From Melioribacteraceae bacterium (GTDB lineage Bacteria > Bacteroidota > Ignavibacteria > Ignavibacteriales > Melioribacteraceae), in contig BQMY01000079.1 of assembly GCA_022181065.1 (NCBI GenBank), positions 61,866-125,865 of the forward strand: a stretch of DNA of 64,000 bases, in the 5' to 3' direction. Shown piece by piece: positions 43,532-51,498 of the stretch; the first letter of the stretch is position 1, and each line of letters begins with the position of its first letter. The notes below the pieces were generated by a model, which did not search any database, had not been told where the DNA came from, and saw nothing but the letters and a program-made list of their open reading frames with translations. Both the position numbers and the translations under genes were made by a program.

Positions 43532-43769
43532 TGTTAATAACTTGTTCATAACTGAAATTAAATATGTTGATAAGTGGGAAGTTGTCCACATATGTTAATA
43601 AAGCAATAGTTTTATAAAAGTTATCAACATTAATAACAGGCTTTAAATATTCTGTTTTAAGTCCGATTTCAACAAATTTAGGGTTATCAACATATCAACA
43701 TCTTTATTACATTTATTAATATTCTTTTTAAATATATTATATAAAATAAATAGTACTTACTGTGGATAA
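43532..43769. other. Cluster of eight DnaA-box-like nonamers
   Basis: In 238 bp of very AT-rich DNA I count TGTTAATAA (43532-43540), TGTTGATAA (43565-43573), TTGTCCACA (43582-43590), TGTTAATAA (43593-43601), TTATCAACA (43621-43629), TTATCAACA (43684-43692), ATATCAACA (43692-43700) and the consensus TGTGGATAA (43761-43769). The density is higher than upstream of dnaA and both orientations occur. This is the expected look of a replication origin or a DnaA-titration site. Confidence 0.6.
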
Positions 43770-43987
43770 TGAATAAACTAACAGAAAATAAATGCTCCTG
43801 CGGTTTTGATGAATCAAACAAAAAATGGGTAATGCCTGTATGTGAATACTCCGGTATAGGATGGTTATTGTACTTTATAGGTATAAGCGCAAAGCCGGTA
43901 AAAGTAAAATTTAAATGCCAGAAATGTGGTGACGAGTTTGGTGAAACAACAGATGAAGAAACACTCAAACGATATGTAGGAAGATAA
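43769..43987 (+). CDS. 72-residue zinc-ribbon protein
   Basis: A small protein starting directly at the last DnaA box, with cysteines in CSC near the N-terminus, a single Cys in MPVCEYSG, and CQKC near residue 50, a pattern consistent with a zinc ribbon. A hydrophobic stretch (GIGWLLYFIGI) lies between. It has no recognisable family beyond that. Its start codon overlaps a DnaA box, so transcription may respond to DnaA. Confidence 0.55.
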   Translation: MNKLTENKCSCGFDESNKKWVMPVCEYSGIGWLLYFIGISAKPVKVKFKCQKCGDEFGETTDEETLKRYVGR

Positions 43988-43996
43988 AACAGAAAT

Positions 43997-44223
43997 CTGA
44001 GATTGTTGAAAAACCTGGTTGTTTATTTTCAAGTCCCCCTCACGCCTAAGGCGCACAAGTTCGAAGGGGGAGATCACTCCGCCAACGGCGGATTTTGTGA
44101 TGGGGGATGACCAAAAGTCACAAAAATGCAATAAATCATCCTCCGTCTTCCGACATTCGTCGGAATCCACCTCCTTCAAAGGAGGACTTTAGAACGAAAT
44201 GACTTTGTCAACAGTCTGAGACA
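43997..44223. repeat. Nested-palindrome element with terminal inverted repeats (MITE-like)
   Basis: The intergenic block contains TCCCCCT/AGGGGGA (44034-44071, with CGCCTAAGGCG inside), ATCACTCCGCC/GGCGGATTTTGTGAT (44073-44101), TCCGAC/GTCGGA (44149-44164) and CCTCCTT/AAGGAGG (44170-44185). It is bracketed by imperfect inverted repeats: ATCTGAGATTGTTGAAAAA at the left and the complement of GTCTCAGACTGTTGACAAA at the right, matching at 15 of 19 positions. There is no coding capacity. Similar palindromic elements are common between genes in Bacteroidota-like genomes. The remaining bases before the transsulfuration gene (44224-44370) show no further feature. Confidence 0.55.
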
Positions 44224-44370
44224 GAAATCTCACAATTATAAAAATCATATTATATCCAAATTAATTTTCAATATCTCTATTATTTCCATACCCTGATGTC
44301 ATCTTTTAATTTTGAATTTTCCTATATTTTGATATAAGATAAATTATCATGATTAACATTTGAGGTTTTT

Positions 44371-45576
44371 ATGAATAGTAGAGATAAACATTTCGAATCA
44401 CGATGTGTACATTCAGGAATTAAAGAATATGAACACGGACCAGTAGTTCCCCCAATCTATCAAACATCAACATTCAAATTTGAATCAGCAGCGCATGGCG
44501 CATCTCTTTTTAGCGGTGAGCAGAAAGGATATATTTATTCACGTATGCTTAACCCAACAGTAGAAGCAATGGAAGACGCGATTGCCGATCTTGAGGAAGG
44601 TTATAAAGGTTTAGGCTGCGGTAGTGGAATGGCAGCAATTAATACAGCATTGAGTTCTTTTCTTAAATCAGGCGATCATGTTATATGTTCTACATCTGTT
44701 TACGGACCCACAGCTACACTTCTCGCAACGATCTTTACCAAATTTGATGTGGAGGTTACATTTGTTAATACTTCGTTTACAGAGAGAGTTAAAGACGCTG
44801 TTAAGGAAAACACAAAAGTTATATATGTAGAAACACCCGGTAACCCTACACTTGATATAACTGATCTGAAAGCCGTTGCCGATATTGCGCATAAAAATGG
44901 TGCAAAACTGATTGTTGATAATACTTTTATGTCACCTGCGCTCCAGAAACCACTTAAACTTGGTGCAGATGTAGTTGTTCACAGTATGACAAAATTTTTG
45001 AATGGTCATGCAGACGTTGTCGCGGGAGTAATCATTGCTAACAACGAGGATGATTATCTTGTTATGAGGAAAACATTAAATCAGCTTGGTGGTGTGATTG
45101 ATCCGTTTAACGCGTTTCTCGTTCACAGAGGTATTAAAACATTAGCTCTCAGAATGGAAAAACATTCGGAAAACTCACAGATTATTGCTGATTATCTCGA
45201 TAATCATGAGCTGATTGAATGGGTAAGATATCCCGGTTTAAAATCACATCCACAGTATGAAGTTGGTATGAATCAACATTCAAACACCGGCGGTATGATA
45301 ACTTTCGAACTTAAGGGCGGCTTAAAAGCGGGTGAAATTTTAATGAATAATGTTAAATTCTGTCAGCTTGCTGTCAGTTTGGGCGGAGTTGAAACACTTA
45401 TACAACATCCGGCAAGTATGACCCATTTTACAATGGGTAGAGAAGCCAGAGAAAAAGCAGGTATTTCCGAAGGACTTGTACGTCTGTCTGTTGGTATCGA
45501 AAATGTTGAAGACATTATTGTTGATATTGAAAACGCGTTGAATAAAGTATCAGAAAGTTTGGAAATTACAGTATAA
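44371..45576 (+). CDS. Cys/Met metabolism PLP-dependent lyase
   Basis: A 401-residue transsulfuration-family enzyme (methionine gamma-lyase/cystathionine gamma-synthase/lyase group). The PLP-binding Lys is residue 208 in HSMTKFLNGH, with SGMAAI, YVETPGNPT and SLGGVETLIQHPASMTH as family signatures. The Cys that marks true methionine gamma-lyases, expected after the VYG motif, is replaced by Pro in VYGPTATLL, so the reaction could instead be cystathionine cleavage or O-acylhomoserine sulfhydrylation. Cytoplasmic. Confidence 0.9.
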   Translation: MNSRDKHFESRCVHSGIKEYEHGPVVPPIYQTSTFKFESAAHGASLFSGEQKGYIYSRMLNPTVEAMEDAIADLEEGYKGLGCGSGMAAINTALSSFLKSGDHVICSTSVYGPTATLLATIFTKFDVEVTFVNTSFTERVKDAVKENTKVIYVETPGNPTLDITDLKAVADIAHKNGAKLIVDNTFMSPALQKPLKLGADVVVHSMTKFLNGHADVVAGVIIANNEDDYLVMRKTLNQLGGVIDPFNAFLVHRGIKTLALRMEKHSENSQIIADYLDNHELIEWVRYPGLKSHPQYEVGMNQHSNTGGMITFELKGGLKAGEILMNNVKFCQLAVSLGGVETLIQHPASMTHFTMGREAREKAGISEGLVRLSVGIENVEDIIVDIENALNKVSESLEITV

Positions 45577-45603
45577 ACAGATTTTTCCTCTATTTAAAAT
45601 TTG

Positions 45604-45646
45604 AACCCCGAATAAAATTTAGTAATTTGTTCGGGGTTTAATTTTA
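45604..45646 (+). terminator. Terminator after the transsulfuration gene
   Basis: AACCCCGAA (45604-45612) pairs perfectly with TTCGGGGTT (45630-45638), followed by TAATTTT. It ends just before the ribosome-binding site of the M1 peptidase gene. Confidence 0.8.
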
Positions 45647-45657
45647 CGAGGAATCTA

Positions 45658-47532
45658 ATGAAAATAATCGCTGTTCTGTTAATAATTACTGCTGCAAATC
45701 TGTTTGCACAAAACTCTTCACTCTATATTCCAATCAATGTTAAACAAGCTTACGATTCAGGTACACGCTCCTACGACGGAGCTCCGGGTGAAAACTACTG
45801 GATAAATAAAGCCGCGTACAAAATGAATGTTAAACTCGATCCGGAAAAAAAGCATATTTACGCTACCGCCGAGATTAAGTATTATAATGAAAGTCCCGAT
45901 TCACTTGATGAAATAGTTTTTAAACTTTATCAGCAATTATTCAAAAAAGGTAATCCGAGAGATTTTGGTCTTACCCCTACCGATATTCATGACGGTACTA
46001 ACCTTAACGTCATTAAACATGGTAATGATACACTTCTGCTTGGTAGTAAAAGAATAAAAAGATCATCTACAACATTATCAATTCTCTTACCCGACAAGAT
46101 GGCACCGGGATCGGAAGAAACATTCTATTTTGACTGGGATGTTAAACTACCCGAAACTGCAACAGTGAGAATGGGCGCTTATTCCGATACTTCATTTTTT
46201 GTTGCCTACTGGTACCCGCAGATTGCTGTGTATGATGATATTGACGGCTGGGATCGAAATAAATATACCGGTTATACAGAAACATATAACGATTTTAATG
46301 ATTATGATGTAATAATAGAAGTACCTTCTGAATTTTCTGTTTTTGCTACAGGATTAGCGCAAAATTACACGGATATATATTCAGATAAAACTTTGAAAAA
46401 AATAGATTCGGCTTCAAAAAGTGATTCCGTTGTATCAATTATTTCCGCCGAAGATCTGAAAAACGGGAATGTATTTAAGTCAAATTCAGCGCTTAAATAT
46501 CATTATGCCGCGGAACATTCACCCGATTTTGCTTTCGCCGCCGGGAAAAACTATTTATGGGACGCTTCAACCGTAATGGTAGATAGTATTAGCGGCAGGA
46601 CAGCATTTGTACAGGCTGCCTACGATCAAAAATCGGAGGACTTCTATTCGGTCGCGGATATAGCAGCCAAAACAATTCGATTTTTTTCCTTTGAATTACC
46701 GGCGGTACCATATCCTTATCCTTCAATGACTATATTTAACGGAAGCGGAGGTATGGAATTCCCTATGATTGTAAATGATGGCAGTACAAAATCTTACAAA
46801 AGTGCCGTTGGACTTACATCTCATGAAATAGCCCATACTTATTTTCCCTTTTTCATGGGTACTAATGAAAGAAAACATGCCTGGATGGATGAAGGTTGGG
46901 CAAGAATGCTTCCGACCGATTTTCAGGAGCGAGAAGGTAAATATGATCCCGATGATAGTAACGCAAAAGCTATTTCGAAATTAATGGGCAGAGATTATGA
47001 TGTACCTCCAATAGTTTTATCTTATAATCTCCGCAGGGCTTCTTACAGATTAGCATCATACAGAAGGGCTCATGCCGCCTATGAAATATTGCGAAGAACT
47101 TTAGGTCATGAAGTTTTTAACAAAGCGCTTAAAACTTATATTGAAAAATGGAATGGAAAACACCCGGCCCCATTAGATTTTTTCTTTACGTTTGATGAAG
47201 TTGCCGGAGAAGATTTATCCTGGTACTGGAAACCATGGTTTTACGAGTTCGGGTATGCGGATCTCGAATTAGCTTCACTCAATAAAAAGGGCTCTTTTTA
47301 CGAAATAGTCGTAAATAAAATTGGAAATTTACCCGTAACGGTAGAATTACTTATTGAATATGAAGATGGTACTACAGAAGAAAGCAAGGAACCTGCTTCT
47401 GTTTGGAAAGGAGGAGTAACAAACTTTATAATAGAACATACAACCGATAAAGAAATACGAACGGTAAAGTTGAATGATAACGCGATACCGGATGTAAACT
47501 TTGAAAACAACATAATTGAAAAGGGGAATTAG
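45658..47532 (+). CDS. M1 family metallopeptidase, exported
   Basis: A 624-residue exported peptidase with signal peptide ending in LFAQ. The zinc motif HEIAH is at 389-393 and the third ligand Glu at 412, exactly 18 residues later (HEXXH-X18-E). A GGMEFPM segment takes the place of the aminopeptidase exopeptidase loop GAMEN; it is typical of the M1 subgroup found in Bacteroidota. An N-terminal beta domain (~35-240) and a helical/beta C-terminal domain are present. Likely a periplasmic or surface aminopeptidase. Directly followed by a histidine kinase gene. Confidence 0.92.
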   Translation: MKIIAVLLIITAANLFAQNSSLYIPINVKQAYDSGTRSYDGAPGENYWINKAAYKMNVKLDPEKKHIYATAEIKYYNESPDSLDEIVFKLYQQLFKKGNPRDFGLTPTDIHDGTNLNVIKHGNDTLLLGSKRIKRSSTTLSILLPDKMAPGSEETFYFDWDVKLPETATVRMGAYSDTSFFVAYWYPQIAVYDDIDGWDRNKYTGYTETYNDFNDYDVIIEVPSEFSVFATGLAQNYTDIYSDKTLKKIDSASKSDSVVSIISAEDLKNGNVFKSNSALKYHYAAEHSPDFAFAAGKNYLWDASTVMVDSISGRTAFVQAAYDQKSEDFYSVADIAAKTIRFFSFELPAVPYPYPSMTIFNGSGGMEFPMIVNDGSTKSYKSAVGLTSHEIAHTYFPFFMGTNERKHAWMDEGWARMLPTDFQEREGKYDPDDSNAKAISKLMGRDYDVPPIVLSYNLRRASYRLASYRRAHAAYEILRRTLGHEVFNKALKTYIEKWNGKHPAPLDFFFTFDEVAGEDLSWYWKPWFYEFGYADLELASLNKKGSFYEIVVNKIGNLPVTVELLIEYEDGTTEESKEPASVWKGGVTNFIIEHTTDKEIRTVKLNDNAIPDVNFENNIIEKGN

Positions 47533-48690
47533 TTGGAAGCAGATATCCAAAAACTAATAAAGAGACAATATGAAGTAGTCGAAAAATTAAGAATATGCAC
47601 TAGTAAAGTTGATAAATACCGCCACATGTTTAATGAGGCCCCCGATCTTATTTTGCTAATTAACGGAAATGACGGTAAAATTGTTGAAGCAAACTCAGCC
47701 AGCATTCAGTTAACACAATATACACCGGAAGAATTGCTCGGGACGCACTATTCCGATCTGTTTGTGCCACTTGATTATGATTTCAGTGACGCTACTCCGG
47801 AAGATGTAAAAATGTATGGTCATGTTGTTTCTTCACGTGAAATTAAAAGGAAAGATGGTACTAAATTTCCTGTTGATTTAACAATTAACACGTTTTCAAG
47901 TAATAATGATAAAATTATTGTTACGTTTATTCGTGATATAACCGAAAGAATTGAGGGTGAAAAGATACTCGAGGAAACAAATCAAAAACTTGAAGAAGCA
48001 AATGCTACGAAAGACAAGTTTTTTACAATTATAGGTCATGATATTAAAAATTTGTTCAATGTGCTTATCGGTTTTTCTGATTTGCTCTATACCGATTATA
48101 ATGATCTTTCAGAAGATGAGAAAAAGTTTTTTATACAGCGTATTCAGCATATTTCCAAAAACTCAAATGATCTGCTGGAAAATCTGCTTCACTGGGCGAG
48201 ATCGCAATCAGGGAATATTGAATTCAAACCTGCAAATCTAAATCTTTCCGATACTCTCTCAGGTACAATAGAGTTGATGTCACCGCAAGCGGAGAAAAAA
48301 GAGATAACAATTAAAAATCAACTATCTGATGATATTGTTGTAAAAGCAGATAAAAATATGCTGGTGGCAATAGTAAGGAATTTGATTAATAATGCAATAA
48401 AGTATTCTGATAGAAAATCAAATATTATTATAAGCGCTGAAGTTATTAAAAACGAAACCTATATATCGGTGACAGATTTTGGAGTTGGTATTCCAGAAAA
48501 TGCTATAAATTCACTTTTTGTTATTGATAAAAAAGCATCGAGAGAAGGTACCGAACAGGAATCGGGAACCGGACTTGGTTTGATTCTCTGCAAGGAATTT
48601 GTTGAAAGGCATGATGGTGAAATATCTGTTGAAAGTGAAGAAGGCTCAGGCAGTACATTTACTTTTACGATTCCATCAAAACAGATTTAG
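47533..48690 (+). CDS. PAS-domain sensor histidine kinase, cytoplasmic
   Basis: A 385-residue kinase with no membrane span. The start is TTG placed directly after the peptidase stop, supported by AAGGGG upstream; codons overlap none. A PAS domain occupies residues ~25-145 (MFNEAPDLILLINGNDGKIVEANSAS..., VTFIRDITERIEG), then HisKA with His in IIGHDIKNLFNVLIGFSD and a catalytic domain with NLINNAIKYSD, DFGVGIPEN and GTGLGLILCKEFVERHDG. No regulator gene is adjacent. Likely cotranscribed with the M1 peptidase. Confidence 0.9.
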   Translation: MEADIQKLIKRQYEVVEKLRICTSKVDKYRHMFNEAPDLILLINGNDGKIVEANSASIQLTQYTPEELLGTHYSDLFVPLDYDFSDATPEDVKMYGHVVSSREIKRKDGTKFPVDLTINTFSSNNDKIIVTFIRDITERIEGEKILEETNQKLEEANATKDKFFTIIGHDIKNLFNVLIGFSDLLYTDYNDLSEDEKKFFIQRIQHISKNSNDLLENLLHWARSQSGNIEFKPANLNLSDTLSGTIELMSPQAEKKEITIKNQLSDDIVVKADKNMLVAIVRNLINNAIKYSDRKSNIIISAEVIKNETYISVTDFGVGIPENAINSLFVIDKKASREGTEQESGTGLGLILCKEFVERHDGEISVESEEGSGSTFTFTIPSKQI

Positions 48691-48719
48691 TTAAAAGCCC
48701 GGTCAACCCGGGCTTTTAA
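48691..48719 (+). terminator. Terminator after the PAS kinase
   Basis: AAAAGCCCGG (48693-48702) pairs with CCGGGCTTTT (48708-48717) around a short loop. The right arm ends in TTTT, as in intrinsic terminators. Confidence 0.8.
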
Positions 48720-48863
48720 GGAGGGGGATGAGGAGTAACCAGGAATACTTCTCGAACTAATATTAGTTTTTTATTACCAATAAAACAATTCACTTTTACG
48801 CACCCTGAATGATTATACAATTTTTTTTGATAATTATAAAATATTATTTGAAAAAGGTTATAG

Positions 48864-49313
48864 ATGAAAGAGAGTTATAGAACGTATTTCGAATACAATT
48901 TTGAAATGAACACCAGATATATTCGGTTTTTTGAAAGTGAAAAAAAAGAAGGCGATTTTCACCTTAAAGAAATGAGTCATATTCTTAAAGCTCATAAATT
49001 GTGGCTTGAGAGAATAAATGGGGTGAGTATTACTCAAGATTTTTGGAGTATTATTTCTTTTCAGGAAATGAAAAGTCTTAACTCAGAATTATTAGAAATA
49101 ACGTTGGATAAAATAGAAATAGCTGATTTATCACAAACTATAATCTATTCCAACAGCAAAGGGGTAAGATTCAAAAATAAAATTGAGGATATATTTTTTC
49201 ATTTGATCAATCACTCTAATTACCACCGGGCCCGGGCAGCAAATTATTTACGTGAACAAAATATCATTCCACCAAACAGTGACTTTATTTATTACGTTCG
49301 GGAATCTATTTAA
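48864..49313 (+). CDS. DinB family protein
   Basis: A 149-residue four-helix protein of the DinB superfamily. The metal-binding histidine pattern is visible: MSHILKAHKLWLERI with His near 48-50, and HLINHSNYHRARAANYLREQNIIPP near the C-terminus, which is the family signature. The enzymatic role is unknown. Its stop overlaps the convergent TonB-C gene by 8 bp. Confidence 0.85.
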   Translation: MKESYRTYFEYNFEMNTRYIRFFESEKKEGDFHLKEMSHILKAHKLWLERINGVSITQDFWSIISFQEMKSLNSELLEITLDKIEIADLSQTIIYSNSKGVRFKNKIEDIFFHLINHSNYHRARAANYLREQNIIPPNSDFIYYVRESI

Positions 49314-49665
49314 GTTTAAACATAATGGGTATTGTGACAGTAGCTTTTACTTTTTTACCATCCTTTTCACCCGGAGTAAAATCGACGGCTTTAATTGCTT
49401 TTTCAGCAGCAGCGTCACATTCCTTGCTTAAACCTTTTACAACTTTTGTTGAAAGCACTTTTCCATCTTTGGAAATAACCGCCTCAACAAATACTTTACC
49501 TTCAATGTTAGCTTTTTTGGCTTCTTCAGGATATTTAACATGTTTTCCTATGGCTTCAATTCCACCTATGGGAAAGGGCCTTTTCTCAAGTTCTTTTTTA
49601 TCCTGAGCAAATAATGCCGCTGCCGCAAACAAGAGTATTAAAAATAATTTTGAAATATTTTGCAT
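49306..49665 (-). CDS. Secreted stand-alone TonB C-terminal domain protein
   Basis: A 119-residue protein consisting of a signal peptide (KLFLILLFAAAALFAQ) and one TonB C-terminal domain (~35-119: GGIEAIGKHVKYPEEAKKANIEGKVFVEAVI ... FTPGEKDGKKVKATVTIPIMFKL). It has no membrane anchor that would connect it to ExbB/ExbD and no Pro-rich linker, so canonical energy transduction is not possible as it stands. It is the last gene of a leftward cluster with an ECF sigma factor and an anti-sigma-like gene. Confidence 0.88.
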   Translation of the reverse strand: MQNISKLFLILLFAAAALFAQDKKELEKRPFPIGGIEAIGKHVKYPEEAKKANIEGKVFVEAVISKDGKVLSTKVVKGLSKECDAAAEKAIKAVDFTPGEKDGKKVKATVTIPIMFKLK

Positions 49666-49678
49666 AATGTATCTCCTT

Positions 49679-50380
49679 TTATTGTAGTTTGAATAAAATT
49701 GGTATTGCTACCTGAACTTTTACCGGTTTACCATTAATTTTACCGGGTATAAATTTCGAGTTTTTTATTGCTTCAACTGCCGCTTCATCTGTCCCGGCAC
49801 CAAGACCTTTTATAACTTCTGTTTCAACTACATTCCCTGCGGTATCAATTATTGCTTTTACAAATACTCGTCCTTCTATACCTGCTCTTTTGGCAATTTC
49901 GGGGTAGCGAACTTTTTGACCTATTGCCGCAATCCCGCCGACAGGTTTGGGCATTTCCTCAGCAACCATAAAATAGTCAACGTTTTTATACTTAAAATCG
50001 AATTTATAGGGTACAGCCTTTCCCTCGATTTTACCGGGTTGATAATCAAAGTTTTCAACTGTTTTAATTATAAGTTCATCGATATCCTTGTTTACGCCAT
50101 TGAGCAGATAAATCCTGGCAATATTTCCGTTTTCATCTACCAGTGCTCGTCCATGGAATTCTCCCAAAATATCATTGTCGGGGATTTTATTTTCATCCTT
50201 ATATTCCATGACAATTTTCTGGATATCGGTGTTGATAAGGGAAAATACCTCTCCGTAATTATCCGGTTTTGCCAAATGCAGGGGCGAATATCCTTCCGGA
50301 TCGGTGTTTACAACTTTATCCTGATTGTTCTGACATCCAAACATCATCAGGATTATGCCCAATAAAAAAATCTTTTTCAT
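49679..50380 (-). CDS. Lipoprotein with tandem TonB C-terminal domains
   Basis: A 233-residue lipoprotein with lipobox MFGC (Cys at ~16). The C-terminal ~95 residues are a clear TonB C-terminal domain (GGIAAIGQKVRYPEIAKRAGIEGRVFVKAII). The N-terminal half contains a second, degenerate copy (FHGRALVDENGNIARIYLLNGVNKDIDELIIKTVENFDYQPGKIEGKAVPY), aligning strand for strand. The start is the internal ATG with GAGGAAAAG directly before it. The lipid anchor, not a membrane helix, holds it in the envelope. Neighbour to the stand-alone TonB-C protein. Confidence 0.82.
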   Translation of the reverse strand: MKKIFLLGIILMMFGCQNNQDKVVNTDPEGYSPLHLAKPDNYGEVFSLINTDIQKIVMEYKDENKIPDNDILGEFHGRALVDENGNIARIYLLNGVNKDIDELIIKTVENFDYQPGKIEGKAVPYKFDFKYKNVDYFMVAEEMPKPVGGIAAIGQKVRYPEIAKRAGIEGRVFVKAIIDTAGNVVETEVIKGLGAGTDEAAVEAIKNSKFIPGKINGKPVKVQVAIPILFKLQ

Positions 50381-50387
50381 CTTTTCC

Positions 50388-50855
50388 TCATAAATTAGAT
50401 ACAATTACAATTTGTTCTGTTTGATTAGGTGTTACTTCCGCGGCAGGCATATTGTTTATTACCTGATTGATCAACACTTCCTGTTTTTTTATCTGTTTTT
50501 CAGCTCTTTCCAAATTACTGGCGTACTGAGTATTTAAGAAAAAGAGGTATGAGGTAATCACGGCAAAAACAATTACAGCAGCGTATTTCAGAATGGAGAT
50601 AAGTTCACTATTGTTATTTTTCTTCACCGAGCTTATAGAAGAAAGTTGGTTTAATATTTTTGCGTCAAGTTGTTCGGGGAAAGCTTCCTTCTGTAAGGAA
50701 ACTTCACCCTCAATCATTCTCATTTTCTTAAATAATTCGCGGGCAGCTTCATTATCCGATAAAATCTCGAATAATTCATTCTCTTCCTTACGGGATATTT
50801 CTTTATCGTAATAAAGATTTATTAAATACTCTGATCTTTCAATTTTGTTTTTCAT
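50388..50855 (-). CDS. Anti-sigma-factor-like single-span membrane protein
   Basis: A 155-residue protein: a cytoplasmic N-terminal helical domain (SEYLINLYYDKEISRKEENELFEILSDNEAARELFKKM), one membrane helix near 90-110 (LISILKYAAVIVFAVITSYLFFLN) and a short periplasmic tail. The order and length resemble membrane anti-sigma factors, though the zinc-binding HxxxCxxC motif is absent. Its start overlaps the sigma factor gene by 17 bp, which indicates translational coupling and supports the pairing. Confidence 0.7.
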   Translation of the reverse strand: MKNKIERSEYLINLYYDKEISRKEENELFEILSDNEAARELFKKMRMIEGEVSLQKEAFPEQLDAKILNQLSSISSVKKNNNSELISILKYAAVIVFAVITSYLFFLNTQYASNLERAEKQIKKQEVLINQVINNMPAAEVTPNQTEQIVIVSNL

Positions 50856-51375
50856 AGACGTAACCGGTCATTCTTTTAATAATTTTTTGTCTGGTTTTAT
50901 AAAGGCGGCTTTTAACAAGATCTTCACCCGTTCCCGTAACAGCCGCAATTTCTTTATAACTTAATCCGTTATATTCTTTCAGCACAAAAACTTCTTTCTG
51001 TTCGGGAGGGAGCGATTCAAGTATTTCATCCAGTATATTTTTTAGTTCAGCGTTTTCAACGGTTTCAATCGTCGAGTGTTCCGATTTAAGTTTTACCATC
51101 TCTTCATCGTGCGGATCTTCACCGGCAAACCTTTTTTTTTTCTTCCGATAATAGTTATAAACTTCGTTACGGGCTGTTTTGAATAAATAAAAATGATACG
51201 AATCGTTGTTTATAATATTATTCATATTCTCAAAGAATTTTACAAACACTGTCTGCACAATATCCTCGCAATACATCCTGTCGTTTACCATTTTCAACAC
51301 ATAATTGTAAACGTTCTGTTTGTATTTGTTGTAGATCAACGTAAATTCGAATACGTTTTCAGAGTTATCGCGCAA
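50839..51375 (-). CDS. ECF-type RNA polymerase sigma factor
   Basis: A 178-residue sigma-70 family factor with region 2 (FTLIYNKYKQNVYNYVLKMVNDRMYCEDIVQTVFVKFFEN) and region 4 (LESLPPEQKEVFVLKEYNGLSYKEIAAVTGTGEDLVKSRLYKTRQKI). No region 1 or 3, as in extracytoplasmic function sigmas. It would direct polymerase to a dedicated regulon, held in check by the downstream membrane protein. First gene of a leftward cluster with two TonB-C proteins. Confidence 0.92.
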   Translation of the reverse strand: MRDNSENVFEFTLIYNKYKQNVYNYVLKMVNDRMYCEDIVQTVFVKFFENMNNIINNDSYHFYLFKTARNEVYNYYRKKKKRFAGEDPHDEEMVKLKSEHSTIETVENAELKNILDEILESLPPEQKEVFVLKEYNGLSYKEIAAVTGTGEDLVKSRLYKTRQKIIKRMTGYVYEKQN

Positions 51376-51498
51376 ACCTTCTTCCGTGTTATTTATCTGT
51401 AAAGATGCAATTCTATTCGGAATGTTTCCTGTAAGTTAAAAAATATTTTGTTATTGTTGTGCTGGTTAATATTTACGAGATGTTGAGGAATAAAGAAA

